NCBI GenBank assembly: GCA_944326365.1
Contig: CALVDR010000008.1
Coordinates: 23,865-87,864, forward strand
Origin: an uncultured Bacteroidales bacterium
Lineage (GTDB): Bacteria; Bacteroidota; Bacteroidia; Bacteroidales; UBA932
Direction of reading: 5' to 3'
Length of the DNA: 64,000 bases
This document shows positions 43,633-53,071 of the stretch, piece by piece; within the stretch, counting starts at the first letter, position 1, and every line of letters begins with the position of its first letter. The notes below the pieces were generated by a model that was given only the letters and a program-made list of their open reading frames with translations, did not search any database and had not been told where the DNA came from. The position numbers and the translations under genes were made by a program.

Positions 43633-43715
43633 CCCGGATGACGGGGTGGGCGTGATGCTTTATGATTATTGATATGAATTAATTTTTGTAAAACGGAATT
43701 GACTGACAGTCAGGG

Positions 43716-44993
43716 ATGTGTTGTGAAATTCTGAAAAGATATCTAGTGTGTGCGTGCATGGCGGCTCTGTCGTTATGTGCCTTTGCCGTATCGGCGGACG
43801 GGACAGAGAACCCGGAGCAGGGCGGCCCTAAGACTGTCATCAAGACTTTCAGAAAACAGTATACCATATTCTTCAGAATAAACAGGTGGGATATAGATAC
43901 TACATTCCGCGGAAACGGTGGGACCATCCGCAGGATGCAGGCCGAGATAGACAGCCTCATCTCCGAGGGATCCATCACGGCGGACTCCATTTCCATCGTC
44001 TCGGCGGCATCTCCCGACGGAGGGAATGCCTTCAATGTCTGGCTTTCGAAGAAAAGAGGGCTTTCCACGATGGATCTGCTGGAGGAAAGATATCCCGACA
44101 TCGACCCTGAGATCATATACATCGATCCGATGGGAGAAGACTGGAGCACGTTCCGGAAGGTGGTTTACGAGGATAGGAATATCCCTGCGCGGGATGAGCT
44201 GATAGCACTGATGGAGTCGGACCTGACGAACGATGAGAAGGAAAAGGTCCTGAGAAAGATGAATCCGGCATTCAGATACATACTGAAGCATCATATTTAT
44301 CTGATGAGGGCCTCAGCTGTGACTTTCAACGTTTCGGTGCCGATGGTGCTGATGCCTCCGATTGCCGGACCGCAGGCATTGGCCGAAGGCCCCGAAGGAA
44401 ACATATTGTACCGTCAGGTACAGCCATTGCCGCAGGCTCCTGTAGAAAAGAAAATGATATTGGCCGCCAGGACAAACCTGCTTGTGCCGGCTTTGAATGT
44501 CGGTGTGGAGGTGCCGGTGGGGTACAGCTGGTCGGTGGGCGCGGACTATTATTTCCCGTGGTGGCTGGCCCGGAGCAACAGGTATTGCGCGGAGATGCTG
44601 GGCTGGTTCGTGGATACGAAGTACTGGTTCGGGAAGGACAGGGATGAGGAGGACAAGCTGACCGGGCATGCGCTGGGGGCTTACGCAGGGTTCGGCTACT
44701 ATGACTATCAGTGGGAGAAAAGCGGGAATCAGGGCGAGTATATAGATATAGGTGTGGATTATACGTATGCGATTCCGCTGGCGAAGGACAGGCTGAGGAT
44801 GGAGTTCAACATCGGCCTGGGGTGGATTCATACTGTGGCGAGGCATTATACTCCGACAGACGACTATACGGATCTGATCAAGGATCCTGGAATCAGGCAT
44901 CGGAAATACAATTTTTTCGGGCCGACCCGGGCGTCAGTCTCTCTGGTGGTGCCTATACGTGTGAAAGTGAAGCAGAAAGGAGGTGGGGCATGA
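43716..44993 (+). CDS. OmpA-like/DUF3575 outer-membrane protein (plus operon)
   Basis: 425 aa. Signal peptide (MAALSLCAFAVSADG), OmpA-like region (about 50-130: IVSAASPDGGNAFNVWLSKKR) and C-terminal DUF3575 barrel (about 245-425: LAARTNLLVPALNVGVEVPVG, GAYAGFGYYDYQWE, YTYAIPLAKDRLRMEFNIGLG). It is the paralogue of the product of 42089-43411, and begins the plus fimbrial operon in the same way. Probably an outer-membrane partner for fimbria assembly. It overlaps the DUF5119 gene by ATGA. Confidence 0.85.
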   Translation: MCCEILKRYLVCACMAALSLCAFAVSADGTENPEQGGPKTVIKTFRKQYTIFFRINRWDIDTTFRGNGGTIRRMQAEIDSLISEGSITADSISIVSAASPDGGNAFNVWLSKKRGLSTMDLLEERYPDIDPEIIYIDPMGEDWSTFRKVVYEDRNIPARDELIALMESDLTNDEKEKVLRKMNPAFRYILKHHIYLMRASAVTFNVSVPMVLMPPIAGPQALAEGPEGNILYRQVQPLPQAPVEKKMILAARTNLLVPALNVGVEVPVGYSWSVGADYYFPWWLARSNRYCAEMLGWFVDTKYWFGKDRDEEDKLTGHALGAYAGFGYYDYQWEKSGNQGEYIDIGVDYTYAIPLAKDRLRMEFNIGLGWIHTVARHYTPTDDYTDLIKDPGIRHRKYNFFGPTRASVSLVVPIRVKVKQKGGGA

Positions 44994-46012
44994 GTGTGCA
45001 GAGGATTTTCAGGGTGGCGTCATGCCTGACGCCAATGCGGGTGTCTCCTTCGTTCCTGACTGTGGCTGCGCTGCTCTCGGCTGTCTTCCTTTCCGGCGCA
45101 TGCAAAAGGAGGCCGCTGACTGTGGGTGACAACAATGTGCAGGTGAACATCTCGATAGACTATGACATAGTGAACTGGCCTGATCCTGAGGAGCCTGGGA
45201 TGATGAGGGTGATGTTCTTCGATGCCGGGGACGGAGATTTCGCTTCCCATGCTTTCCTGCCTGCTTCCGGCGGCAGGGTGAATGTGCTTCCGGGGAGAAC
45301 CTATCATGTGCTGGCGTACAATTTCGATACCGAGAGCACTATAGTGGGGAACGAGTATCTGTGGCACGGAATCCATGCGACGACGAACGAGGTGCCCGAG
45401 AGCTACAAGAGCCGTCTGAAAAGCCGCGCGACGAAATTCGAGGACGAACTGATAGTGTATGAGCCGGATCATCACTTTGTGGCGAGGGAGAGGAACATTT
45501 ATGTGCCGGCAAGGAGCGTGGAAGCTCCGCCAGTGGTGATAGACCTGGATGCAAGCACTATTGTGGAGACGTGGAAGGTATATATAGACAGGGTGGAGGG
45601 AATACAATATGTGGCAAGTGTGGCCGGGGTGATTTCCGGGCTGGCTCTGTCGAACACTCTGGCTTCTGACGAGGAGTCGGAAGATAAGGCTTCGGTGTTT
45701 TTCGAGACAATGAGCGTGACGAAAGAGGGCGTGCTGGAAATTCAGTTCAACACGTTCGGATATGTGCCGTCGGAGAAGCAGGTGATCACGCTGGTGGTTA
45801 CCGACACTGCCGCGGAAGGCCATGAGTTCAATTTCGATGTGAGCAGCCAGTTTGCAGACAATCCTGAGCAGATCATCAGGGTGAAAACAGGTGAAGACGG
45901 GAATCCGGACATAGTGATAGACGAGCCTGATATTCCGGACGGTGGCGGAGGAGGCGGTCTGGCTCCGGAAGTGGACGAATGGGACGATGTGATTATCGAC
46001 ATACCGGTTTAG
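44990..46012 (+). CDS. DUF5119-family fimbria-associated lipoprotein (plus operon)
   Basis: 340 aa from ATG at 44990. A frame extending to 44711 lies wholly inside the preceding gene and is rejected. The ATG overlaps the DUF3575 stop and has AAAGGAGGTG just upstream, the same arrangement as in the minus operon. Lipobox FLSGACKRR. Two beta-domain halves as in its paralogue at 41004: RVMFFDAGDGDF, YHVLAYNFDTEST, PPVVIDLDASTIVETWKVYI. It ends in a Gly/Asp-rich tail (DGGGGGGLAPEVDEWDD). Role in fimbriae unknown. Confidence 0.82.
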   Translation: MSVQRIFRVASCLTPMRVSPSFLTVAALLSAVFLSGACKRRPLTVGDNNVQVNISIDYDIVNWPDPEEPGMMRVMFFDAGDGDFASHAFLPASGGRVNVLPGRTYHVLAYNFDTESTIVGNEYLWHGIHATTNEVPESYKSRLKSRATKFEDELIVYEPDHHFVARERNIYVPARSVEAPPVVIDLDASTIVETWKVYIDRVEGIQYVASVAGVISGLALSNTLASDEESEDKASVFFETMSVTKEGVLEIQFNTFGYVPSEKQVITLVVTDTAAEGHEFNFDVSSQFADNPEQIIRVKTGEDGNPDIVIDEPDIPDGGGGGGLAPEVDEWDDVIIDIPV

Positions 46013-46083
46013 GTGCAGGACATGTCCTGCAATGCGGCATCCCTTCCCGATACAGGATAAAGATGCGCTGATAACAGACAATT

Positions 46084-47502
46084 ATGGAGATGAATATAAA
46101 AACCGCAATATCATTCATGGCAGCTGCTGCGTTTCTCGCGGCGGGCATGGTCTCTTGCGTCAAGGAAACGGCAGTGTACGATGCCGGCGCCGCCGAGATC
46201 GGCTTCACACCAGTGTCATACCATATTACCAAGGGGCTTCCCGGGCCTATGGACGGTACCGTATATGACGGGAACGAGACATTCGGAATATTCGCATGGC
46301 ACAAGATCACGGCTCAGCCACAGTCCTGGCAGGATTTCTACAATGACGGGACACAAGGGGCCGGAGTGACCTACATCGATGGCGAGCCGTTCGCGAAGAA
46401 TCCGACATCGAAGTATTGGGCCGGAGGCTATAACGAACTTTCCATACTCGTGGACAGGGTGAAGGATGCATCCGTACCGGGCGAAAAGAAGCGTGAGACT
46501 GTGACTACGGTGGATGTGGCCTCGAATGTCCATGACCCGCATTATTGGCCGAAAACAGGATATCTGGCCTTCGCAGGCTATAGTCCGTATTACCGGCTGG
46601 AAATTACCAAGGTGCCGGGAGAAGACGGCAAGATGGATCTTGAATACGATGCCTCGACCATGCTTTCTTCCGGAGACTGCAATGTGAGCTATGTGCCTGA
46701 CGGTGCGGCTCCGTATCTGAAGATAGAGAATTTTACTCAGGGGGATTACGAGTGGGGCGAGGATGACCATTGGGCGACCAACGAGACTTGCGATCTGATG
46801 TGGTTCGATGCTGATGATCAGGTTCTCACGTCGAACTGGCAGACTATGATAGCCGGGACATCGGATGCGGCTGTGCCGGTATCGTTCAAGCATGCCTGTG
46901 CATGGCTCGATTTCAGGTTCCGCGCGGCTGACGGTACGGCCGACGAGAAATTCGTCATACTCAAGGCGACTTTGAGCGACATGTACTGGAAGGGTGATTT
47001 CGTGTCCGATGACGGAAACGGAGCCCCTGCGTGGACAGGTCTGGAAGACACGCGGGATATAGTCCTGTTCTACAACCTTGGGGACGGGAATGCCGACAGG
47101 ACAAGCAAGTTCAACTATATCACGTATGAAGATTATCTGCAGGCAGGCAAGATGATGGTCATCCCGCAGCCTGTAAGCAAGACATCGGCAGGAGGCGGTA
47201 CGCAGACAGCTATGTCTACCCTGACCATTTATTACAAGCAGCTGACATCCGATACTCCCTATGAGCCGGCCCATGAAATCTACGTCGAAGGTCAGGACGA
47301 AGTGGTGGACGAGGAGGCGACCCTGAACAGCGGAACCCCGCTCACAGAGGTCTTTACGTGCGAAATGACCGCCAGCGCCGACGGGACATGGCAGAGAGGG
47401 AAGCATTATGTGTATGACGTGGTGTTCGGTCTGGACGAAATACTGGTATCCCCGAGCGTGGAAGATTGGGATGATGTGGATACGTCAGTTCCTGTCAAAT
47501 GA
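46084..47502 (+). CDS. fimbrillin family lipoprotein (plus operon, 1)
   Basis: 472 aa. Lipobox AAGMVSCVKET and processing-type site YHITKGLPGP. Mfa-like core: NETFGIFAWHK, HYWPKTGYLAFAGYSP, FKHACAWLDFRFRA, and the terminal DEILVSPSVEDWDD. It is the longest of three closely related tandem fimbrillins (with 47560 and 48826) that share the YWPKTG and FRHAxxWxDF blocks, so they come from gene duplication. As the first fimbrillin of the operon it may be the main shaft subunit, but this is inference. Confidence 0.87.
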   Translation: MEMNIKTAISFMAAAAFLAAGMVSCVKETAVYDAGAAEIGFTPVSYHITKGLPGPMDGTVYDGNETFGIFAWHKITAQPQSWQDFYNDGTQGAGVTYIDGEPFAKNPTSKYWAGGYNELSILVDRVKDASVPGEKKRETVTTVDVASNVHDPHYWPKTGYLAFAGYSPYYRLEITKVPGEDGKMDLEYDASTMLSSGDCNVSYVPDGAAPYLKIENFTQGDYEWGEDDHWATNETCDLMWFDADDQVLTSNWQTMIAGTSDAAVPVSFKHACAWLDFRFRAADGTADEKFVILKATLSDMYWKGDFVSDDGNGAPAWTGLEDTRDIVLFYNLGDGNADRTSKFNYITYEDYLQAGKMMVIPQPVSKTSAGGGTQTAMSTLTIYYKQLTSDTPYEPAHEIYVEGQDEVVDEEATLNSGTPLTEVFTCEMTASADGTWQRGKHYVYDVVFGLDEILVSPSVEDWDDVDTSVPVK

Positions 47503-47559
47503 CTGAAACAGACGGTATGAAAAAACCGATATGATGAAAACAAATCAATACCTGATAAT

Positions 47560-48801
47560 ATGAAAATCAAACGACTGATGACTATTGCAGTCATGGTGGC
47601 AACTCTTGTCGCATGCACTAAGGGCGAGATCGTCTACGAGGAAACCGGCAGCGAAATCGGCTTCCGCCCTGTGGCCGGAGCTTCTACCAAGGCTCCTGTC
47701 TACGGCCCTCAAGGCGGTCAGGACGGCGACACTTATGACCAGGGTGAAGCTTTCGGCGTCTTCGCGTATCACAAGGTGCTTGCTTCCGGGGCGACCTCCG
47801 CTGCGTGGACCGATTTTGCCGCTGGCATAGGTACGATGAACACCTACATCGACGGCGGCCGCTTTGCCTATGATGCCGCTAATTCTGCATGGGCCGGCCA
47901 GAAGGCCGACGGAGGAGACAACCCTTATTACTGGCCGAAGACAGGTGTGCTCGCATTTGCAGGCTACAGCCCGTGGGACATTACCGGTACAGTTGCAGTC
48001 GATGTCACCACTGCCGCGCAGCCTCCGAAACTGACCGTTTCAGGTTTCACGCAGGGAACATACACCTGTACGACAGGTACGACTCCTGTCAACAAGACGG
48101 TGGATCTCATGTGGTTCGATGCCGATGACCAGAATGCGGTGAACCTGACCGGGAGTGCCGCGACACGCAGTGTGGCGGTCATCTTCAGACATGCATGTTC
48201 CTGGATAGATTTCAATCTTTCTCCGGCCGCCGATGCCGACAAAGGTAAATTCAAGATATTGAAGGTGACCCTGAAAAATGTCTATACCAAAGGCTCTTTC
48301 GATTCCGGTAAGTGTGCGGAAACCGTGACGAACGACAGCTCCGTGCCTTGGACGGCTTACGGCTTCTCTTCGGCAGCGGCCGGAATGGCAGACATCGTCC
48401 TTTATGATGTGGATGCCGGCGTTTTCCTCGGCACTCCTGCAGCGCAGACATCCGCCGCTGCAGTTGACGTGCTGCAGCTGAACGGACTGATCGCCATACC
48501 TCAGGATCTGGAATCCGTCGGTGCAAATGAGGAAGCCGGCACCGAAGCCAAGGATCCTACATCTCTGGAAATCGTATATCAGCAGTACACTGTGGCTGAT
48601 GGACAGACCCCGAATCAGGAGACCATCTCCTTTAGGCTGACTGGTTCGGACACCGTGGGTACGGATCCGATTACAGACCATGGATCATGGCTGTACGGCC
48701 GTCACTACACCTATAATATTACGTTCGGTCTGCAGGAAATCTTCATCTCGCCTTCTGTCATAGACTGGACGGATGAGACCCTGGTAAGCATGAATAACTG
48801 A
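47560..48801 (+). CDS. fimbrillin family lipoprotein (plus operon, 2)
   Basis: 413 aa. Lipobox ATLVACTKGE, processing-type site GASTKAPVYG, YYWPKTGVLAFAGYSP, VIFRHACSWIDFNL, and terminal QEIFISPSVIDWTDE. Tandem paralogue of the genes at 46084 and 48826. It lies 57 bp after the first and 24 bp before the third, so all are probably on one mRNA. Confidence 0.88.
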   Translation: MKIKRLMTIAVMVATLVACTKGEIVYEETGSEIGFRPVAGASTKAPVYGPQGGQDGDTYDQGEAFGVFAYHKVLASGATSAAWTDFAAGIGTMNTYIDGGRFAYDAANSAWAGQKADGGDNPYYWPKTGVLAFAGYSPWDITGTVAVDVTTAAQPPKLTVSGFTQGTYTCTTGTTPVNKTVDLMWFDADDQNAVNLTGSAATRSVAVIFRHACSWIDFNLSPAADADKGKFKILKVTLKNVYTKGSFDSGKCAETVTNDSSVPWTAYGFSSAAAGMADIVLYDVDAGVFLGTPAAQTSAAAVDVLQLNGLIAIPQDLESVGANEEAGTEAKDPTSLEIVYQQYTVADGQTPNQETISFRLTGSDTVGTDPITDHGSWLYGRHYTYNITFGLQEIFISPSVIDWTDETLVSMNN

Positions 48802-48825
48802 AAAACAACTAAATAACTTTTCAAA

Positions 48826-49905
48826 ATGAAGAAATTACTGATTATGGCAGGAACTGTCGCAGCGATGGCAGCCTGCACAAAGGGCGAGGTAGTCTATGAG
48901 GACACCAGTGCCGAAATCGGACTGTCCCCGGTGAGCTATACGACTACGAAGACAGTGTACGGACCGTATGAGGGAACCTCATACTCACAGGTAGAGCAGT
49001 TCAAGGTTTTTGCCCAGCATACTGCCTCTCCTGCAGGAACAGCTTTCAGCCAGGCTTCCGGACTGACCCCATATCTTGTAGATGTGACTTTCGGATGCAA
49101 AGGAACGCAGGTGGAAGGAAAAGATGTCTGGGGCGGAACACCGTCGCCATACTATTGGCCGAAGACCGGCTCCCTCTATTTTACCGGATACAGCCCTGCA
49201 GCGGCAAATGTCGAAAGCGCAAGCTATGACTGGAATCAGGGCGGCCCGAGACTTACCCTTACAGGCTTCGAGCAGGGGACATATTCATGGACCGGACTAG
49301 CGAGTAGTAATCCGGACTATCATATGGTAGACCTTCTGTATTTCGATGTCCACAATACCACCACGTCAGTGGACGGCGGCATCCAGAGCGTCACATTCAG
49401 ACATGCCCTTTCATGGCTGGACTTCAATTTCAAATGCGCCACAGACGGACTGGCCGAGCTTTTCACAATCAAGAAAGTGACTCTGACAAAAGTCGGGAAC
49501 AAGGAAACCTTCCTGTCCGGCTACGGTGACAGCGACAACAAATGGCCTGTGCCGGCATGGACAGCAAATGACACGGGCAAGGACATCGTCCTGTATGACG
49601 CCGGCATGCCGCTTACCACGAATCTCTTCAGTGTCCATGATGTCCTGATCATTCCTCAGAATATCGACGGAGTGCTGGAAATCGTCTACGACCAGAAGGC
49701 CTATAAGGATGCACCGTCTATCGAGCAGGTGGAAAATCTGACTCTGACCGGAGGCGACGGAAGCAGTGACGACTCGAAGAAGGGACAGTGGATAATCAAC
49801 AAACACTATGTCTACAATATCACCTTCACTGCAGATGAGATTCTGCTCTCTCCGAGCATCCTCGAGTGGGATCCGGCCATCGTTTCAGATATTGAAGTAA
49901 AATAA
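48826..49905 (+). CDS. fimbrillin family lipoprotein (plus operon, 3)
   Basis: 359 aa. Lipobox AAMAACTKGEV, processing-type region SYTTTKTVYGPY, YYWPKTGSLYFTGYSP, VTFRHALSWLDFNFK, and terminal DEILLSPSILEWDP. The stop (TAA) shares its last A with the ATG of the next gene, so translation is coupled. Confidence 0.88.
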   Translation: MKKLLIMAGTVAAMAACTKGEVVYEDTSAEIGLSPVSYTTTKTVYGPYEGTSYSQVEQFKVFAQHTASPAGTAFSQASGLTPYLVDVTFGCKGTQVEGKDVWGGTPSPYYWPKTGSLYFTGYSPAAANVESASYDWNQGGPRLTLTGFEQGTYSWTGLASSNPDYHMVDLLYFDVHNTTTSVDGGIQSVTFRHALSWLDFNFKCATDGLAELFTIKKVTLTKVGNKETFLSGYGDSDNKWPVPAWTANDTGKDIVLYDAGMPLTTNLFSVHDVLIIPQNIDGVLEIVYDQKAYKDAPSIEQVENLTLTGGDGSSDDSKKGQWIINKHYVYNITFTADEILLSPSILEWDPAIVSDIEVK

Positions 49906-50795
49906 TGCATCGGATTTCCGGAATAAGCCTCTGCCTTGCAGCGGCGGCGTTGATGACCTCTTGCCTGTCGGCCGTAAAACCGGACGGCGGGCACGGGATC
50001 ATAACGTTCACTCCAGTACTCGGGACTGAGGTGCGCTCCGGAGATTCAGACAAACCTTTCCCCGAAGACATGGATTTCGGGGTATGGGCTCTTGACGGTA
50101 GCGGAACGGCATTCATGGACTGCGAACAGGTATCTTTCGACGGTTCATGCTGGACGACCGCAGAGCCTTTCGAATGGCCCGACGAATCCCTGCGGTTCAT
50201 CGCGTGCGCCCCGCACAGTTCTGGGGTCAGTCTCGGCTCCGAAGGCAATATCCTTATCGGAGACTATGAACTTCAGTCTTTTCCCGAGGGCCTTTATGTC
50301 ACGGAGATGACCCATGCTGTCAGACGGACCGACAGTACGGTGCATCTTCCTTTCCGCCGGGCTACGGCCATGATAGATTTCCGGGTAGCGAACGGGCTGA
50401 ATGAGGCGACGTCCGTGACGATAGAGAAAATCATCCTGAAGGGAATTTATGTACGCGGCAGTTTCGATTCTTCGGCGGACCCGCAGTGGAATCTTGCCGG
50501 AGAGCCGATGGACGTAACTGTGTACGACAGCAGCCGTGACGGAGCCGGACCGGAAGCTGTCAGGAAGCCGCAGCCATACGGAGGAACACTGGAAATCATC
50601 CCGCAGCAGTCGAAGCCGGTAGTCGAAGTGGTGTATTCGTTCCGGACTGCCGACAGCGAGTGGCTTTCCGGACAGCGGAACCGCACCGCAGAACTGCAAG
50701 CCAAGTGGGAACCGGGCAGGCACTATACCTACACTCTTACCATAACCGAGACCATTATCAGGCACAGTGCCGGTATCAGTACTGCAAATCAATGA
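49905..50795 (+). CDS. fimbrillin family lipoprotein, short (plus operon, 4)
   Basis: 296 aa. Lipobox ALMTSCLSAVK, an Arg site in TEVRSGDSDK, then PFRRATAMIDFRVANG (the fimbrillin core strand) and the terminal KWEPGRHYTYTLTITE. It lacks the usual final SPSxxDW strand and is the shortest subunit here. It may be a minor or capping subunit. Starts on the last base of the preceding stop codon. Confidence 0.82.
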   Translation: MHRISGISLCLAAAALMTSCLSAVKPDGGHGIITFTPVLGTEVRSGDSDKPFPEDMDFGVWALDGSGTAFMDCEQVSFDGSCWTTAEPFEWPDESLRFIACAPHSSGVSLGSEGNILIGDYELQSFPEGLYVTEMTHAVRRTDSTVHLPFRRATAMIDFRVANGLNEATSVTIEKIILKGIYVRGSFDSSADPQWNLAGEPMDVTVYDSSRDGAGPEAVRKPQPYGGTLEIIPQQSKPVVEVVYSFRTADSEWLSGQRNRTAELQAKWEPGRHYTYTLTITETIIRHSAGISTANQ

Positions 50796-50802
50796 GATTC
50801 TG

Positions 50803-51942
50803 ATGAAAGGAGCGACAGTAAATATTTCCATGATGCTGACAGTCCTGCTGGCGGCTGCCTTGGCTGCAGGTGCATGCCGGAAGACGGATGTCGAGATCAA
50901 TGACGGCTCCGGTTCCGGAGGGTCTGTATCAGAGGATGTCCCCATGACATTCTCTGTCTCAGCCGATGCGCACAAACCTGCCAAGTCTGTCATCACTGCC
51001 GGCAATTTCCAGACTGCCGGCAATACGGTCAGGGTTTACGACAGACTGACTGTCGGAAACCGCACTGACTTGTATATCAACGGACGGGATGCAGAATACC
51101 GCAATGACCCCCAGATATTGCCGGACGGCACGGTGACATCCGCCGGCTGGCATTTCATGGATGGCAGCAGATATTGGACCCGTTCGGGAACGCACCTGTT
51201 CACGGCATTCCTGAGCGGATATCATGTCGCCGACAAGAATAAGCCCGGCGGTTCGTTTTTCAACGACATTGATGACATCATCGCCGACCCTTCGGACCAG
51301 AGCAGGCTGGCTGTGCAATACGATGATACGGACGGCTCGCTGAACATAGAGAACTGGAGAATATCGGCATCGAACCAGTTCGATTTCATGTATGCATCCC
51401 ATACGAGGAATGTGGAGACGGCCATTTCTCCGTATGCCCCTGTCCCGCTCAAGATGGAACATCTGTTCGCTGCAGTGCAGTTCAATATTACAAATATGGT
51501 AGATTATTATCCGAATTCAGAGGCCACTCTTTTCATTTTGAACGATCTGAATCTGTCGGGATCAGCCACCGTCACGCCTGCGGCTTCAGGGTGCGACGTG
51601 AATACGGAAATAAACGGTACGGGACAGCTGACGGTGAACCGGACTTCTGCCCTTGCCTACAACCAGCCGTACAATGTCTTCGCTAATGTAGGGAATATCG
51701 GGGATGACGGCTGTCTGCTGATATGGCCTCATTCGCAGTCGGAACTCGGGGCGGCATCCGTCGAACTGTATTTGAACAACAGTATCGGAATTCATTATGA
51801 ATTGTCTCTGGTAAATGAGGATGTCACGAGGTGGGATGCCGGCAACAGGTATATTTACAATTTCTATATTCAGGACAACCGTATTACTTTCACTGTAGAG
51901 GTTGTCGGCTGGATATATGACGATGTCATTATAGAAGGATGA
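50803..51942 (+). CDS. fimbrillin family lipoprotein (plus operon, 5)
   Basis: 379 aa from MKGATVNISMMLTV at 50803; the frame extends into the previous gene but this ATG follows its stop by 7 bp. Lipobox AALAAGACRKTD, Lys site HKPAKSVITA, GTHLFTAFLSGYHV, LKMEHLFAAVQFNITN (the fimbrillin core), and terminal FTVEVVGWIYDDVIIEG. It overlaps the next gene at ATGATG. Confidence 0.85.
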   Translation: MKGATVNISMMLTVLLAAALAAGACRKTDVEINDGSGSGGSVSEDVPMTFSVSADAHKPAKSVITAGNFQTAGNTVRVYDRLTVGNRTDLYINGRDAEYRNDPQILPDGTVTSAGWHFMDGSRYWTRSGTHLFTAFLSGYHVADKNKPGGSFFNDIDDIIADPSDQSRLAVQYDDTDGSLNIENWRISASNQFDFMYASHTRNVETAISPYAPVPLKMEHLFAAVQFNITNMVDYYPNSEATLFILNDLNLSGSATVTPAASGCDVNTEINGTGQLTVNRTSALAYNQPYNVFANVGNIGDDGCLLIWPHSQSELGAASVELYLNNSIGIHYELSLVNEDVTRWDAGNRYIYNFYIQDNRITFTVEVVGWIYDDVIIEG

Positions 51943-53009
51943 TGGGAACTGTAAGACTTATTCTCCATGTTTTCGCTGTCCTGACTGTACCGGCGGCGGT
52001 CTCCTGCGTGAAGACGGAGCCGTCATCTCCGGCAGAAGACAGCGGGGAAAACATAGCTTTCTATGTCAGGACACCGGACACGAGAGCCATGATAGAGGAT
52101 GCTGCCTCTCTGGCTGACAGAGGGCTTTCAATCCATGTGACCGATATGCGGGATACAGTTACGTTCAGAAATAGGGCCGTCGCCTATTCCGGCAACGGAG
52201 CATGGAGGTCCGACAGATTCTGGACTTCAGGAAAAGAATATGAGTTCTTTGCATACGTCAGCAGCCCGGGAAGTGCCACGGGGGCATCAGTGTCGTCTAT
52301 CAGCGACAATGGCCGCACTGTGACAGTCAGTCAGCCGTCTTCCTATTCCGATTCCCCGGACGGCTACAGCGACTATCTCTTGTCTTACAGGGTGACGGCT
52401 TCCGGAAGCCGCCCTGCTCCTGTAGAACTCAAACTGGAGAGGGTCACCACAGGAGTGGAACTATATATGTCTACTCCGAATCCGAAGGATGAAGCCAGAG
52501 TGATTTTGAAGGAGGCTTCGTTTATAAACATAGTACGCAGTGCGACATTTTCCATCGCCGATCATGCCGCATCTTCATCGGTGTCAGGCTCTTCCCAGAT
52601 TATGAACACATGGAGGGTGGTGCGTAGCACCCAGAGGGTGACTTATTTGAAAAATACAGGGGCGGAAGGTCTGGAACTGGAATATTTCGACCCGGCAGGG
52701 GGAGACTTCGGTTATGATTATTCCAAATACGGAATCATGCGGTTCCTGACGGTCCGGCAGCCTCTCACGGAGACTGTGACGACAGGCGTGACGGACATCG
52801 TGCTTCATCTGGAGTATGCCGTGGAGGAAAACGGGCAGACCGTGGATTATGAAGTGGACATGCCTCTGAAAAATTACAGACCGACGATGTGGTCCATAGG
52901 CCACAAGGTGAGGTATTATGTGACCATTGATTCCAGTATCGACCTGGTCGGTACGGTGGTCAAGTGGAATGAAGTTGACTTTATAGAAGGTACATTGCTC
53001 CCGGACTGA
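51939..53009 (+). CDS. fimbrillin family lipoprotein (plus operon, 6)
   Basis: 356 aa. Lipobox VPAAVSCVKTE, processing-type site TPDTRAMIEDA, KEYEFFAYVSSPG, ELKLERVTTGVELYM, and a terminal SIDLVGTVVKWNEVDFIEG close in pattern to the preceding gene. It overlaps that gene by 4 bp and precedes the big tip gene by 62 bp. Confidence 0.85.
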   Translation: MMGTVRLILHVFAVLTVPAAVSCVKTEPSSPAEDSGENIAFYVRTPDTRAMIEDAASLADRGLSIHVTDMRDTVTFRNRAVAYSGNGAWRSDRFWTSGKEYEFFAYVSSPGSATGASVSSISDNGRTVTVSQPSSYSDSPDGYSDYLLSYRVTASGSRPAPVELKLERVTTGVELYMSTPNPKDEARVILKEASFINIVRSATFSIADHAASSSVSGSSQIMNTWRVVRSTQRVTYLKNTGAEGLELEYFDPAGGDFGYDYSKYGIMRFLTVRQPLTETVTTGVTDIVLHLEYAVEENGQTVDYEVDMPLKNYRPTMWSIGHKVRYYVTIDSSIDLVGTVVKWNEVDFIEGTLLPD

Positions 53010-53071
53010 CGAGAGGGTCAGGCAAGGGACGGATGCATTGTCCGTGAGGACAGTCATAAAATGGAAGTCAT

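Noticed and set aside
44711..44989. Upstream extension of the DUF5119 frame
   Set aside because: It lies wholly inside the DUF3575 gene, has no signal peptide, and the ATG at 44990 has a perfect Shine-Dalgarno.
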